This document shows, in pieces, positions 36,909 to 45,931 of a DNA stretch of 64,000 bases. The position numbers and the translations under genes were made by a program. Source of the stretch: Gluconobacter morbifer G707. GTDB taxonomy: Bacteria; Pseudomonadota; Alphaproteobacteria; Acetobacterales; Acetobacteraceae. The first letter of the stretch is position 1. Each line of letters starts with the position of its first letter. A model generated the notes under the pieces. The model was not told the DNA's origin. It ran no database searches and saw only the letters and a program-made list of their open reading frames with translations. The stretch spans positions 1 to 64,000 of the forward strand of contig NZ_AGQV01000006.1 in NCBI RefSeq assembly GCF_000234355.1. Direction: 5' to 3'.

Positions 36909-37468
36909 TTTTCGTACTGAAACCAGCCCTTGGCTTCGGAGAAATGCGGAGCGATCTTGTCCTTGTCGGACAGGACGGCGTCAGCTTCGGAAACCGGCCA
37001 GTCAATCTTGAGTTCCGGACAGTTCCAGATAACAGCGCGTTCAGAGACCTTGCTGTAGAGCGAGGTGCATTTGTACTGAACTTCGGTATTCTCGGCCAAA
37101 GTGACGAAACCATGCAGAAAGCCCGGCGGGATCCAGAGCTGCGACCAGTTTTCGGCTGAAAGCTCGGCAGCGACCCATTTGCCGTAGGTCGGGGAACCTG
37201 TGCGGGCATCCACCGCGACGTCCCAGATGGCGCCCTGCGTGACACGGACGAGCTTGCCCTGTTCATAGGGTGCGAGCTGACAGTGAAGGCCGCGGACCAC
37301 GCCTTTCTGGCGGGAGAGGCTCTGGTTGTCCTGGACGAAAGGCAGGTCGATACCGGCTTCCGCCATGCGTTCGACATTGTAGGTTTCGGAAAAGAAACCG
37401 CGATTGTCACCGAAGCGCGGAGGCGTGACGAGAATGACCTCGGGGATGGCGAGACGTTCGACTTTCAT
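36905..37468 (-). CDS. rfbC: dTDP-4-dehydrorhamnose 3,5-epimerase RfbC/RmlC
   Basis: A 187-residue cupin. FGDNRGFFSETYNVERM, FVQDNQSLSRQKGVVRGLHC with the catalytic His, VRVTQGAIWDVAVDARTGSP and IPPGFLHGFVTLAENTEVQY are all family blocks. Epimerises C3 and C5 of dTDP-4-keto-6-deoxyglucose. Third gene of the rhamnose operon, 73 bases after rfbA. Confidence 0.96.
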   Translation of the reverse strand: MKVERLAIPEVILVTPPRFGDNRGFFSETYNVERMAEAGIDLPFVQDNQSLSRQKGVVRGLHCQLAPYEQGKLVRVTQGAIWDVAVDARTGSPTYGKWVAAELSAENWSQLWIPPGFLHGFVTLAENTEVQYKCTSLYSKVSERAVIWNCPELKIDWPVSEADAVLSDKDKIAPHFSEAKGWFQYEK

Positions 37469-37541
37469 GCGCGGGCTCCTTTGAAAATGATGTCATGCGG
37501 GGGCGCGAAAAACCGGGTTTCGCACCCCTGGAAATGTGGTT

Positions 37542-38453
37542 TCAGACGTCCGCCGTGGATTTGCTGCTGTCAGCCAGTTCGAGAAGCAGGCGGCCCAGTT
37601 CGGTCTTGCCCATTTTCTTTGCGTGATCGCGAAGCTGGTCGGCGTTGATGAACTTGTTGCGGAACGCCACTTCGGCGGGAGAACCGACCAGCATTCCCTG
37701 ACGGGACTGGATGGTCTGAACGAAAGTGCCCGCCTGCATCAGGCTGTCGGGGATGCCGGCGTCAAGCCAGGCGCAGCCACGGCCGAGACGATCGACCTGA
37801 AGGGTGCCTTCTTCAAGATACATGCGGTTGAGGTCGGTGATTTCCAGTTCGCCACGCGGGCTGGGTTTTACCTTCTTGGCGAATTCCACGACGCGGCTGT
37901 CGTAAAAATATAACCCGGTGATGGCCCAGTTGGACGTCGGATGAGTAGGCTTTTCCTCGACTTTGAGGGCGCGGCCCGTTTCGTCGAAGGCTACCACGCC
38001 GTAGCGTTCCGGATCGCGGACCTGATAGGCGAAGACGGTGGCGCCTTCAGGACGGTTTGCAGCCGCGCGCAGCAGGACACCGAGGTGCTCGGAGAAAATC
38101 AGGTTGTCGCCCAAGGCGAGGGCACAGGGCGATCCCTGAATCCAGTCTTCCGCGATGAGGAAGGCCTGTGCCAGGCCGTCCGGAGTGGGCTGGACGCGGT
38201 ATTCGAACCGGACGCCGAACTGGGAACCGTCCCCCAGAAGCCGCTGGAACTGCGGCATGTCATGGGGTGTCGTGATGATCATGATGTCCCTGATCCCCGC
38301 CAGCATCAGCGTGGAAAGGGGATAATAGACCATCGGCTTGTCATAGACGGGCAGCAGCTGTTTCGAACAGGCTATCGTCATGGGATACAGGCGCGTGCCC
38401 GAACCGCCGGCGAGGATAATGCCCTTCATGGGCTTGGTTTCTATCGTGCTCAT
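37542..38453 (-). CDS. rfbA: Glucose-1-phosphate thymidylyltransferase RfbA/RmlA
   Basis: About 303 residues. [18 protein letters not shown] is the nucleotide-binding signature; then [33 protein letters not shown] and [20 protein letters not shown]. The start at 38453 ([10 protein letters not shown]...) overlaps rfbB by four bases; the frame extends further but into rfbB. Converts glucose-1-phosphate and dTTP to dTDP-glucose. Confidence 0.96.
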   Translation of the reverse strand: MSTIETKPMKGIILAGGSGTRLYPMTIACSKQLLPVYDKPMVYYPLSTLMLAGIRDIMIITTPHDMPQFQRLLGDGSQFGVRFEYRVQPTPDGLAQAFLIAEDWIQGSPCALALGDNLIFSEHLGVLLRAAANRPEGATVFAYQVRDPERYGVVAFDETGRALKVEEKPTHPTSNWAITGLYFYDSRVVEFAKKVKPSPRGELEITDLNRMYLEEGTLQVDRLGRGCAWLDAGIPDSLMQAGTFVQTIQSRQGMLVGSPAEVAFRNKFINADQLRDHAKKMGKTELGRLLLELADSSKSTADV

Positions 38454-39505
38454 GAACGTGTCCCCAGTCGCTGGCCAGTATAGCGCTTGGCGCGGATGCC
38501 TTCCCACCAGTCGCGGTTGTCGAGATACCACTGCACGGTCTTGCGAATGCCGCTGTCAAAGTCGTGTTCGGCCTTCCAGTGGAGCTCCTTCTCCGCATGG
38601 GAGGGATCGATCTCGTAGCGGAAGTCGTGACCCGGGCGGTCGCTCACGAAACGGATCAGGCGCTCACGCGGGCCGGCAGGATCGGGGGACAGCTCATCAA
38701 GGACGGAACAGATTTTCCTGACGACTTCCAGATTGGTACGAGGCTGGCGGGCACCGATGGCGTAGGTCTCGCCTGGCTTGCCGATTTCTACGGCCCGCAC
38801 GAGGGCCTTGGCATGGTCCTCCACGAACAGCCAGTCACGGATGTTCTCGCCCTTGCCATAGACAGGCAGGTCACGGCCTTCGATGGCGTTGATCGTCACA
38901 AGCGGGATCAGCTTTTCGGGGAAATGCCAGATGCCATAATTGTTGGTGGTGTTGGTGACGAAGGTGGGCAGGCCGTAGGTATGATGCCACGCGCGGACTA
39001 GATGATCAGAGGACGCCTTGGACGCGGAATAGGGGCTGCGCGGATCGTAGGGAGTGGTTTCCGTAAAGGGCGGATCGTTCGGTTCCAGATGGCCAAAGAC
39101 TTCGTCTGTCGAGATGTGGTGGAAGCGGAATGCGGCCTTTTCTTCGTTTCCGAGCGTATTCCAGTATTTGCGGGCGGCTTCCAGAAGGGAATAGGTGCCG
39201 ACCACGTTGGTCTGGATGAAAATGCCCGGACCGTCGATGGAGCGGTCGACATGGCTTTCCGCGGCCAGATGCATCACGGCGTCGGGGCGGTATTCCTCGA
39301 ACAGACGTTGCATCTCGACGCCGTTGACGATGTTGGCACGGGCATGCGAGTACCGCGGATCCCCTGCAACTTCCGCGACCGTGTCTTCCGAAGCGGCATA
39401 GGTCATGCAGTCAACGTTCAGGACACTGTGTTCTGTATTCTTGATCAGATGACGCACTACGGCCGACCCGATGAAGCCGCATCCGCCTGTCAGCAAAATC
39501 CGCAT
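38450..39505 (-). CDS. rfbB: dTDP-glucose 4,6-dehydratase RfbB/RmlB
   Basis: A 351-residue extended [54 protein letters not shown], catalytic [20 protein letters not shown] and [20 protein letters not shown] all match RmlB. Ribosome-binding site GAGGAAAAGAT precedes the ATG at 39505. First gene of the rfbB-A-C-D-glycosyltransferase operon; dTDP-rhamnose feeds surface polysaccharide. Confidence 0.97.
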   Translation of the reverse strand: MRILLTGGCGFIGSAVVRHLIKNTEHSVLNVDCMTYAASEDTVAEVAGDPRYSHARANIVNGVEMQRLFEEYRPDAVMHLAAESHVDRSIDGPGIFIQTNVVGTYSLLEAARKYWNTLGNEEKAAFRFHHISTDEVFGHLEPNDPPFTETTPYDPRSPYSASKASSDHLVRAWHHTYGLPTFVTNTTNNYGIWHFPEKLIPLVTINAIEGRDLPVYGKGENIRDWLFVEDHAKALVRAVEIGKPGETYAIGARQPRTNLEVVRKICSVLDELSPDPAGPRERLIRFVSDRPGHDFRYEIDPSHAEKELHWKAEHDFDSGIRKTVQWYLDNRDWWEGIRAKRYTGQRLGTRS

Positions 39506-39696
39506 ATCTTTTCCTCAGCATGCCAGATGAGGTTCTACCCTCACCAGTTTGGCAAGTATCTTACAGAGTTGTCGAAGAGGCGCAAATGACGGCTGAAAGT
39601 AACATCGGCTCCGCAATACGGAACAGGATAAGGTCTCGCGCTGTGGCGTCGAATAGGCTACCCCCTCTCTGCTGTTGATGAGACAGGAGAACGGGC

Positions 39697-41745
39697 ATGC
39701 TGGATGATACTTTGACACGGGGTCTGACCAATGTTCTGGAACGGCCGGATCTCAGAGTCGTGGCGGAAGGGCTGTCCCCTGTTCTGGATGTTTCCCTCTC
39801 CCTTCCTTTCCGTCTTGAGGGGGAACTGGCGGTCCGGCAGCCTTTTCCACTGTCATCTATACATCTGAAACTGGGTGCACCCTGTCTTCAGACGCCCCGT
39901 CTTGCTCCGACCTATCTGCGTCATGCGATCGAACTTGCGCGTCTGCTGGAGCCCGGAGCCAATCCATGGCTTGCCAGTTTTGCAGCTGCCCGGGTAGCGG
40001 CCCTTTTTCATGCGCTGGACACGGAAGACGCCCTGCCGCTTCCGGCTGTTCTGGATGTTTTCAACCGGGATGTGCCTGACAGCCAGACTCTTCTGAAGAT
40101 ATGGCCTGCCCTTGCGGCGTTGCTGCCTCCATTGCCGAATTTTTCCGAAGCGCAGGCAGCCCGGCTTCAGCCGATTCTGGCGTCACTCTGGCCGCTTCTG
40201 GCGCCGGCTGAAACGTTGATGAGCAGTGGCGGAGACTCCAGACTGCTGGTTGATCCACGCACGGGGCTGAATCGTTACGCGTGTTCGCATCGCCCGCGAC
40301 CGTGGGCGATCACTTTTGGTTCATCAACGGCTTCTTCCCTGTCCGAACGGGGATTTGGCGGCGCGGAGCAGGCCCGGCGGGACATGATGAACGCCCTGCT
40401 GAGCAAACAGGATCCTGAAACCGTTCAGGAGGGTGTCGTCCGGAGTGCCCGGATGCGGATTGCCCGCCATTACGGGCTGCCGGAAGAAGCAGTTCTTCTG
40501 TCCGCATCAGGGACGGATTGCGAAGTGGCAGTTTTGGCCCTTGTGGCGGCACAAGGTGGACGGCCAGTCAGTTCCATTCTGCTGGCTCCGGATGAAACAG
40601 GCAGTGGCGTTCCGCTGGCCGCGCGTGGGCGGCATTTCGCGACGGATAGCGCCTGCGCCACACTGGTGGGCAAGGGAGAGCTGATCGAAGGTTTCGATGA
40701 AGACACGCGTCTGCTCGGTATCCCGATCCGGAACGAAGACGGGACAGCCCGGCAGGCTGTGGACATTGATGCCGACTGCCGGCGTCTGGTGCACGAGGAG
40801 GCTGCGCAGGGACGGCAGGTTCTGCTGCATCGTCTGGACCAGTCCAAGACCGGACTTGCAGCGCCGGACATGACTCTTGTGCAGGCATTGCGTGAAGAGC
40901 TTGGCGACCGTCTTAGCGTTGTGGTGGATGCGTGTCAGGCCCGGCTCAGCCCGTCACGGATTACAGACTGGGTGGAGCAGGGTCTTATGGTCATGATCAC
41001 CGGGTCTAAGTTCTTTACCGGCCCACCTTTCTGTGGCGCCATCCTGCTGCCGGAAAATCTGCCGGAAAATCTGCCTTCCCTGTCACTTCCGGCCGGATTG
41101 CGGGCTTATGGCAACCGTGATGAGTGGCCGGCAGGTGCGGATGCGCATGCTCTCAATGATGGCCACAATATTGGTCTGGCCCTGCGCTGGCATGCGGCCC
41201 TAGCTGAGATGGACGCGCTTTTTGCCCTTCCGGAAGCGGTGATTCGCTGTCGTCTGACCTGTTTCATGGAGCAGGCGCAGAACATGGTGCAGGAAAGGGG
41301 GTGTCTGACTCCGTTGCCGATGGGACAGCCTTTCGATGACGGGCGCTGGGACGCCGTATCAACCATCCTGCCATTTCTGATTGATGATCCCCGATGTCCG
41401 GGAACACCTCTTACCCTTGAAGATGCCCGGCGGCTTCACCGCTGGCTGAATGCTGATCTGTCCCCCTGGGTTCAAGAGGGAGAAGCGGCGCTTCTGTGTG
41501 TGCTGGGCCAGCCTGTTCCGGTTCCGCACCCGCGTCTGGATGAGCCAGCCGGAGCGCTGCGCCTGTGTGCCGGAGCCCGTCTTGTCTCCGGCGAGCCGTC
41601 CCATGAAGGGCTGGATGAAGCCCGGCGTCTGGCGCGGGAATGTGCTGATGCCCGTCGTGTGCTTTCCAAACTGGAACTGATCCTGAAAAACTGGGATATT
41701 CTGCTGGACGTCAATCCGGCGCCCCGTTACGCCCCTTTTGCATGA
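39697..41745 (+). CDS. Uncharacterised protein with PLP-dependent (fold type I) transferase-like core
   Basis: A 682-residue protein. The first 200 residues are unfamiliar. From about residue 205 the sequence resembles the aspartate-aminotransferase/decarboxylase fold: TFGSSTASSLSERGFGG, LLSASGTDCEVAVLALVAAQ, LLHRLDQSKTGLAAP, LSVVVDACQARLS (the Asp that would hold the PLP nitrogen) and MVMITGSKFFTGPPFCGAIL with a candidate Schiff-base Lys438. The C-terminal 150 residues are again unfamiliar. Start ATG at 39697 lies behind ACAGGAGAACGGGC. It overlaps the histidine phosphatase gene by four bases. Reaction and substrate are unknown. Confidence 0.75.
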   Translation: MLDDTLTRGLTNVLERPDLRVVAEGLSPVLDVSLSLPFRLEGELAVRQPFPLSSIHLKLGAPCLQTPRLAPTYLRHAIELARLLEPGANPWLASFAAARVAALFHALDTEDALPLPAVLDVFNRDVPDSQTLLKIWPALAALLPPLPNFSEAQAARLQPILASLWPLLAPAETLMSSGGDSRLLVDPRTGLNRYACSHRPRPWAITFGSSTASSLSERGFGGAEQARRDMMNALLSKQDPETVQEGVVRSARMRIARHYGLPEEAVLLSASGTDCEVAVLALVAAQGGRPVSSILLAPDETGSGVPLAARGRHFATDSACATLVGKGELIEGFDEDTRLLGIPIRNEDGTARQAVDIDADCRRLVHEEAAQGRQVLLHRLDQSKTGLAAPDMTLVQALREELGDRLSVVVDACQARLSPSRITDWVEQGLMVMITGSKFFTGPPFCGAILLPENLPENLPSLSLPAGLRAYGNRDEWPAGADAHALNDGHNIGLALRWHAALAEMDALFALPEAVIRCRLTCFMEQAQNMVQERGCLTPLPMGQPFDDGRWDAVSTILPFLIDDPRCPGTPLTLEDARRLHRWLNADLSPWVQEGEAALLCVLGQPVPVPHPRLDEPAGALRLCAGARLVSGEPSHEGLDEARRLARECADARRVLSKLELILKNWDILLDVNPAPRYAPFA

Positions 41746-42428
41746 CCAGTTCTGACCAAGCGGTCCCGCACGGGCATTTCCTCGATACTCCTGAACTGCC
41801 GCGAGGCGTAACACGGTTCTGGCTGATTCGTCATGCTGTTGTAGAAGCCAGCGCCCGCAGGACGATGTATGGCGCGCTGGATGTTCCCCTATGTCGGGAG
41901 ACCATGGTCAGTCAGCAGGGGGGGTACGCAGCTCTTGCCCGGCGCCTGCCGGAGGACGCCCTGTGGTACAGCTCTCCACTTCAGCGCGCCCGTGATACGG
42001 CTGAGGAAATTCGCAGGGCGGGTAATTTCGCGCCTGACGTTACGATTGATGACCGTTTCATCGAACAGTCCATTGGAGACTGGCACGGCACGCCGCATGA
42101 GGATTTTCTGTCTCTTCTGACGCTGCCACCTAATCCGTTCTGGTCCATCTCAGCCGCTGAACTTCCGCCTGCCGGAGAAAGCATGCTGGATGTCTGTGCG
42201 CGTGTTTCACATGGACTTGAAGATCTGGCGACGGCTCATGAGGGCCGTGATATGGTGATCGTCAGTCACGGTGGAGCTATTCGTGCGGCCCTGGCGCATG
42301 CACTGTCCGTCCATCCCGACACGGCTCTTCATTTTACCATACAGAACCTCTCGATCACGATTATTGAACGGATTGATGGTCTGTGGCGTGTTGTTGCGGT
42401 CAACGAACTTCCCTTCTTCCAAGGGTGA
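41742..42428 (+). CDS. Histidine phosphatase (phosphoglycerate-mutase-like) family protein
   Basis: A 228-residue protein. FWLIRHAVVEASARRTMYGA holds the catalytic RH (RHA rather than the usual RHG), followed by LDVPLCRETM, WYSSPLQRARDTAEEIRRAG, a Glu-bearing IEQSIGDWHGTPHEDF and the second His in VIVSHGGAIRAALA. Similar to alpha-ribazole phosphatase and other small broad-substrate phosphatases. Coupled by ATGA overlap to the PLP-fold gene, so they likely act together. Last core gene before the integrated element. Confidence 0.83.
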   Translation: MTSSDQAVPHGHFLDTPELPRGVTRFWLIRHAVVEASARRTMYGALDVPLCRETMVSQQGGYAALARRLPEDALWYSSPLQRARDTAEEIRRAGNFAPDVTIDDRFIEQSIGDWHGTPHEDFLSLLTLPPNPFWSISAAELPPAGESMLDVCARVSHGLEDLATAHEGRDMVIVSHGGAIRAALAHALSVHPDTALHFTIQNLSITIIERIDGLWRVVAVNELPFFQG

Positions 42429-42818
42429 TAGGAAGGGCATCCGGTTTTCAGGATAGATGAAAGAACTGTCCTGTTTCGGTTAGTTTGCAGGGGGATATAC
42501 GGGTCAGCATGAGGTTGGGTGACCAAGATCATCCAAAGCATACGACATTTTTCACCGGAATTGTTGTTGTGAAATCGGAATAATACGGAAGTATAAAGTC
42601 CAAGGTACCCAAAAGACGGGGCGGAAAATGACAGGCATAACTACCGATCTTTGTTCTTGATCCTGACATCAGCCCAACAGGAATATCAATTCCGTCATTT
42701 GTGAGCAGATGGACAGAAGATTTTCAAATGAGGCTGGATGGAGTCTAGGAGATTAGGCCCGGCTTCATGAAGCTCAAAGAAAAGGCTGATGATAGCCGCC
42801 TAGAAAGGTTCAAGAGAC
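42429..42818. other. Intergenic region left of the integrated element
   Basis: About 390 bases between the phosphatase gene and the left att repeat, more AT-rich than the core genes. No credible gene, tRNA or terminator was recognised. It should have lain downstream of tRNA-Lys before insertion. Confidence 0.5.
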
Positions 42819-42898
42819 CGCAGATTTTCAAGAGAATAACCGGAGACGGGCATGGTGGGCACACAAGGGCTCGAACCTTGGACCCGCTGATTAAGAGT
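42819..42898. repeat. Left attachment site (displaced 3' half of tRNA-Lys)
   Basis: 80 bases that match 60765-60844 at 79 of 80 positions by eye (single A/G difference in CAAGAGAAT versus CAAGGGAAT). Bases 42853-42898 equal the 3' 46 bases of tRNA-Lys, from CCA end through the anticodon. The match stops inside the anticodon arm, so this copy is not a functional tRNA. Confidence 0.95.
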
Positions 42899-43019
42899 TA
42901 CGCCCGGAGAAATGCAGTTAAGGCGCAAGGAAACGCAAAGCCACGCAATAACAACGCTTTACAGAAGCGCGCCTGAGACGGTTCACGCAAAGAGATGCAC
43001 AGAGACGCCACAGTTGCTA

Positions 43020-43045
43020 TTTCAGATGAGTCCGGATTGAGTCCG
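43020..43045 (+). repeat. 26-bp repeat shared by both element ends (left copy)
   Basis: TTTCAGATGAGTCCGGATTG then AGTCCG; identical to 60669-60694 and in the same orientation. It contains two TGAGTCCG octamers 11 bp apart. Likely a protein-binding site in the attachment region. Confidence 0.8.
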
Positions 43046-43113
43046 CGAAAACCCGTCAGCGGGTCCGGATAGGGGAAATAGGCAAAATGAAATTCAGGGA
43101 GCTACACAATTAC

Positions 43114-43225
43114 GGTGTTATAAGTGTTATTAGTGTTACTCACATATATAATATATTGATTTCATTTTGTTTTTCTCCGGTTTCTCCACTAACACCTTTC
43201 GATTTTGAAGGTGTTAAAGGTGTTA
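43114..43225. repeat. GGTGTTA iteron array, left end
   Basis: Six copies of an AGGTGTTA-like octamer: GGTGTTA at 43114, AGTGTTA at 43123 and 43132, an inverted TAACACCT at 43190, and AGGTGTTA at 43209 and 43218. The inverted pair at 43190-43216 can form a 9-bp hairpin (TAACACCTT/AAGGTGTTA). An equivalent array lies at 60292-60398. The array ends 13 bases before the integrase start, so it could also control that gene. Confidence 0.85.
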
Positions 43226-43238
43226 TGGAGCCTCGGGC

Positions 43239-44555
43239 ATGAGGTTTTCAAAACGGGAAATAGACGCTCTCACCTGCCCGCCGGGCAAACGGGACGCGTT
43301 ATTTTCGGATACGGAGACGAAGGGCTTCCTGGTCCGTGTCACGGCAACCGGGGCAAAGATCTTCCTCTTTCAGTATCGCTACGCGGGGAAGGTCCGTCGC
43401 CTCAAGCTGGGAGAGTATGGGGCTGTCACCATTGCACAGGCTCGGAAGATGGCTGAGGAGGCTCGTGGGCGCGTCCTGGCTGGCGGAGATCCAGTAGGCG
43501 AACGCAAGGCGGAGGTGGTGGCCTATCAGGCCTCCCTTCAGGAGCAGGCAGCGCAGGCCGCAATAGATGCACTGACCTTGGATGTCCTGATTGATCGCTG
43601 GGCCAGCATGGCGCTCAGGGAACATAGCGCGGTCTACAAGAGGGAAGGGCCGCAGCGCATCCGCTATAACTTCCAGCAGTTTCTGGATCGGCCTGCCCAG
43701 TCCCTAACTGCCTCTGAGCTTCAGACGCGACTGGATGAGATCGCAGCAGAGCACCCCACCACAGCCCGGCGGCTGCAAGCCTATGCCCGTTCCATGTACG
43801 CCTGGGCTGTAAAGCGTCAGCTGGTGGATGATAATCCGTTTATCCGCCTGATCGTGGAAGGACGGGAGATCTCGCGGGATCGCGTTCTGACTGATGAAGA
43901 GGTCGGTGAGATATGGCGGGCGGCTGGACAGATGGCCTACCCCTTTGGGCCCTTCTTTCGGTTGCTGTTGCTGACCCTGCAGCGCCGAACAGAGGTTGCG
44001 GAGATGCGATGGGAGGAGATCTCGCCAGATCTGACGACCTGGACCATTCCGGCTGAGCGGACAAAAAACAGTAAAGCCCATATCGTCCATCTCTCTGAAC
44101 CGGCGCGGCATGTTTTGGCGGCATTGCACAGGCAGACAGATCCGAAGACAGGCGCCATTTCCACCTACGTCTTCACTAACACCGGGAGAACGCCCATCTC
44201 GGACTTCTCAGGGGCCAAGGAGCGCCTGGAGAAGCTGATCGAGGCGGATCCGGCCAAAAATTCATCGGGAAAAGAAGTCTGCGCCTTGCCTGCGCCGGGC
44301 TGGAGGTTGCATGACCTGAGGCGGACGGGTGTGACAGTCATGGCTCGCCTTGGGATTGGACCGCATGTGGCTGATCGGGTGCTGAACCATGTGCAGGGAA
44401 CGATCAAAGGGGTGGCAGCCGTCTATCAGCGGCATGAGTTTCTCAAAGAGCGGGAGATTGCTCTGGATCGCTGGGCCGTCCATGTCCTTCAGTTGGATAA
44501 GGAGGCGGCTCTGGATGGTGCTAGTGGCAAGGTGGTTTCTTTGCGGAGTCCCTGA
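43239..44555 (+). CDS. int: Tyrosine recombinase/integrase (DUF4102 arm-binding type)
   Basis: A 438-residue P4-like integrase. The N-terminal arm-binding domain has LTCPPGKRDALFSDTETKGF and FLFQYRYAGKVRRLKLGEYG. The catalytic domain has Arg249 in LQRRTEVAEMRWEEI, Lys in TKNSKAHIVHLSE, His358/Arg361 in LHDLRRTGVT, His384 in VLNHVQG and the nucleophile candidate Tyr396 in AAVYQRHEF. All catalytic residues seem intact. It faces inward from the left att site; expected target is the 3' half of tRNA-Lys, matching the repeats. AGGTGTTA iterons lie in its promoter region. Confidence 0.96.
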   Translation: MRFSKREIDALTCPPGKRDALFSDTETKGFLVRVTATGAKIFLFQYRYAGKVRRLKLGEYGAVTIAQARKMAEEARGRVLAGGDPVGERKAEVVAYQASLQEQAAQAAIDALTLDVLIDRWASMALREHSAVYKREGPQRIRYNFQQFLDRPAQSLTASELQTRLDEIAAEHPTTARRLQAYARSMYAWAVKRQLVDDNPFIRLIVEGREISRDRVLTDEEVGEIWRAAGQMAYPFGPFFRLLLLTLQRRTEVAEMRWEEISPDLTTWTIPAERTKNSKAHIVHLSEPARHVLAALHRQTDPKTGAISTYVFTNTGRTPISDFSGAKERLEKLIEADPAKNSSGKEVCALPAPGWRLHDLRRTGVTVMARLGIGPHVADRVLNHVQGTIKGVAAVYQRHEFLKEREIALDRWAVHVLQLDKEAALDGASGKVVSLRSP

Positions 44556-44700
44556 AACGCAGGAAATCACAAGGGGCCAACCTCTAAATATCGTGCAGGT
44601 TGGCCACGCATCTGAGTCTGAAGCGCTCATAGCCCAGTTTTTTTGAGCTACTTTTCCTCTGTTCGGATGGGCAGGAATAGGTAAGTCGCAAATTTTCCGC

Positions 44701-45849
44701 TTATGAGGCTACCGTCTCATCAGGTGGAGGGATCTGTGGCGTATTATCAATTTCAGGAGCCTGTACGACCTTCAAACGAAGTGGATGAATGGTCGCGATA
44801 AAATTTTTTGCGACACCGTTTTTTGAGAACTCGACCAATTCTTGAAGCCCGCTTTCGCTTCTGAGATGTAAGGCTTCGTAGAGACAAATAGGTAGACGAG
44901 GATTTACCCTGAAACGTTTATCAGGGCCGCCCTTTTTATTTGGATGTTTCCACGTATGATCAACAACCATTGCATCGGAAGGTACTCTGCCTTCTTCTAT
45001 GAAGCGGCTATCCTGAGAGCGTAATTGTAGATCGGTGTATCCAATGGCACCCATTTTTTTGCCGTCATCCACAAGAGCCACATCAGGCAGAAAATAAATG
45101 GTTTGTTTTCCTACCTTCAAGGAAGGAGGTGTAATGTTGCAGCGTATTTCACGGGGTAAAGCATAGGAAAGGGAAGTTGGCTTCTTTTTGACGAGGTAAG
45201 CTGCACCAGCGTTTCTCTTCCAAGTCGTAAGATCCTTAACTGCTCCTCCAGCCTCAATGTGCCATTTTCCATGGCATTTAGACATTCGATCAAACGCGAC
45301 CGTCATTTGTTGAAAGGCTGTCTGGATATTGTCTTCCAGATTGTAGAGGAGAACCGTTGTACGATGAGCGGCATCGAGGGCATGGCCAACACCCCAAAGG
45401 ATAGGACTAAGTAGGCCTATGAGTATAAACTCGGGTTTTAGAAATATGGCCATGACCGCAGCCACAATAACCGTTGCCCAGAACAGCAGAGGTGCCGCTC
45501 GCATTTGACGGCGTTTGGCGTTCAATTCGTCTAAGATATCTTGATAGGCTTCATTTCGCATTTCCAATACATCACCAGATTCAATCTCTATCATCTGTAC
45601 GGGATCAGTATTGGGCAGCGTATATGCTGGTTTTTTGAAGGGAGCGTTTGTTCTGCTCTGATATTTTTCTCCCGCTCGACCTATCGAAGCCCGGTAGTAA
45701 ATTCCACCTCTTCCGGCATGTACATAATGCCCTCTAGGGCCAGTACCAATGCGTAGTCCTCTTACTCCAGCAGAAATACCCATCCCATTTTTTGAAAAAT
45801 TGAATCGGAAAGGGCCAGCGCTAACAGATTTTCGAATATAAAAAGGCAT
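44701..45849 (-). CDS. DUF4236 domain protein with two transmembrane helices
   Basis: A 382-residue protein of visibly lower GC than its neighbours. The N-terminal 55 residues are a DUF4236 domain (MPFYIRKSVSAGPFRFNFSK, then GMGISAGVRGLRIGTGPRG and GRGGIYYRAS), Gly-rich and beta-structured. After a linker come two adjacent hydrophobic helices (LLFWATVIVAAVMAIFL and EFILIGLLSPILWGVGHAL). The C-terminal 230 residues are soluble and unfamiliar. DUF4236 has no established function. It is the last gene of a minus-strand group with the Abi_C and RhuM genes, but with an 82-base gap, so it may have its own promoter. Confidence 0.75.
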   Translation of the reverse strand: MPFYIRKSVSAGPFRFNFSKNGMGISAGVRGLRIGTGPRGHYVHAGRGGIYYRASIGRAGEKYQSRTNAPFKKPAYTLPNTDPVQMIEIESGDVLEMRNEAYQDILDELNAKRRQMRAAPLLFWATVIVAAVMAIFLKPEFILIGLLSPILWGVGHALDAAHRTTVLLYNLEDNIQTAFQQMTVAFDRMSKCHGKWHIEAGGAVKDLTTWKRNAGAAYLVKKKPTSLSYALPREIRCNITPPSLKVGKQTIYFLPDVALVDDGKKMGAIGYTDLQLRSQDSRFIEEGRVPSDAMVVDHTWKHPNKKGGPDKRFRVNPRLPICLYEALHLRSESGLQELVEFSKNGVAKNFIATIHPLRLKVVQAPEIDNTPQIPPPDETVAS

Positions 45850-45931
45850 AAAAATACTTTCTATAAATCAATTTATTTCGGGGCATGTATAATATTTGTG
45901 TCTATGGAAAACTATATTAATACTTGTCCAT

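Noticed and set aside
42853-42898. Second tRNA-Lys gene
   Set aside because: Only the 3' 46 bases are present; the D-arm and 5' acceptor strand are missing, so it is the att remnant.
42767-42976. 69-codon frame across the left att site
   Set aside because: It reads through the tRNA remnant and repeat; no ribosome-binding site or family resemblance.
43114-43225. CRISPR array
   Set aside because: Repeats are only 7-8 bases, irregularly spaced and in both orientations, with no spacers of constant length and no cas genes.
44575-44605. Terminator after the integrase (GGCCAACCT/AGGTTGGCC)
   Set aside because: The 9-bp stem is real, but the loop is 13 bases and no T tract follows, so intrinsic termination is not supported.
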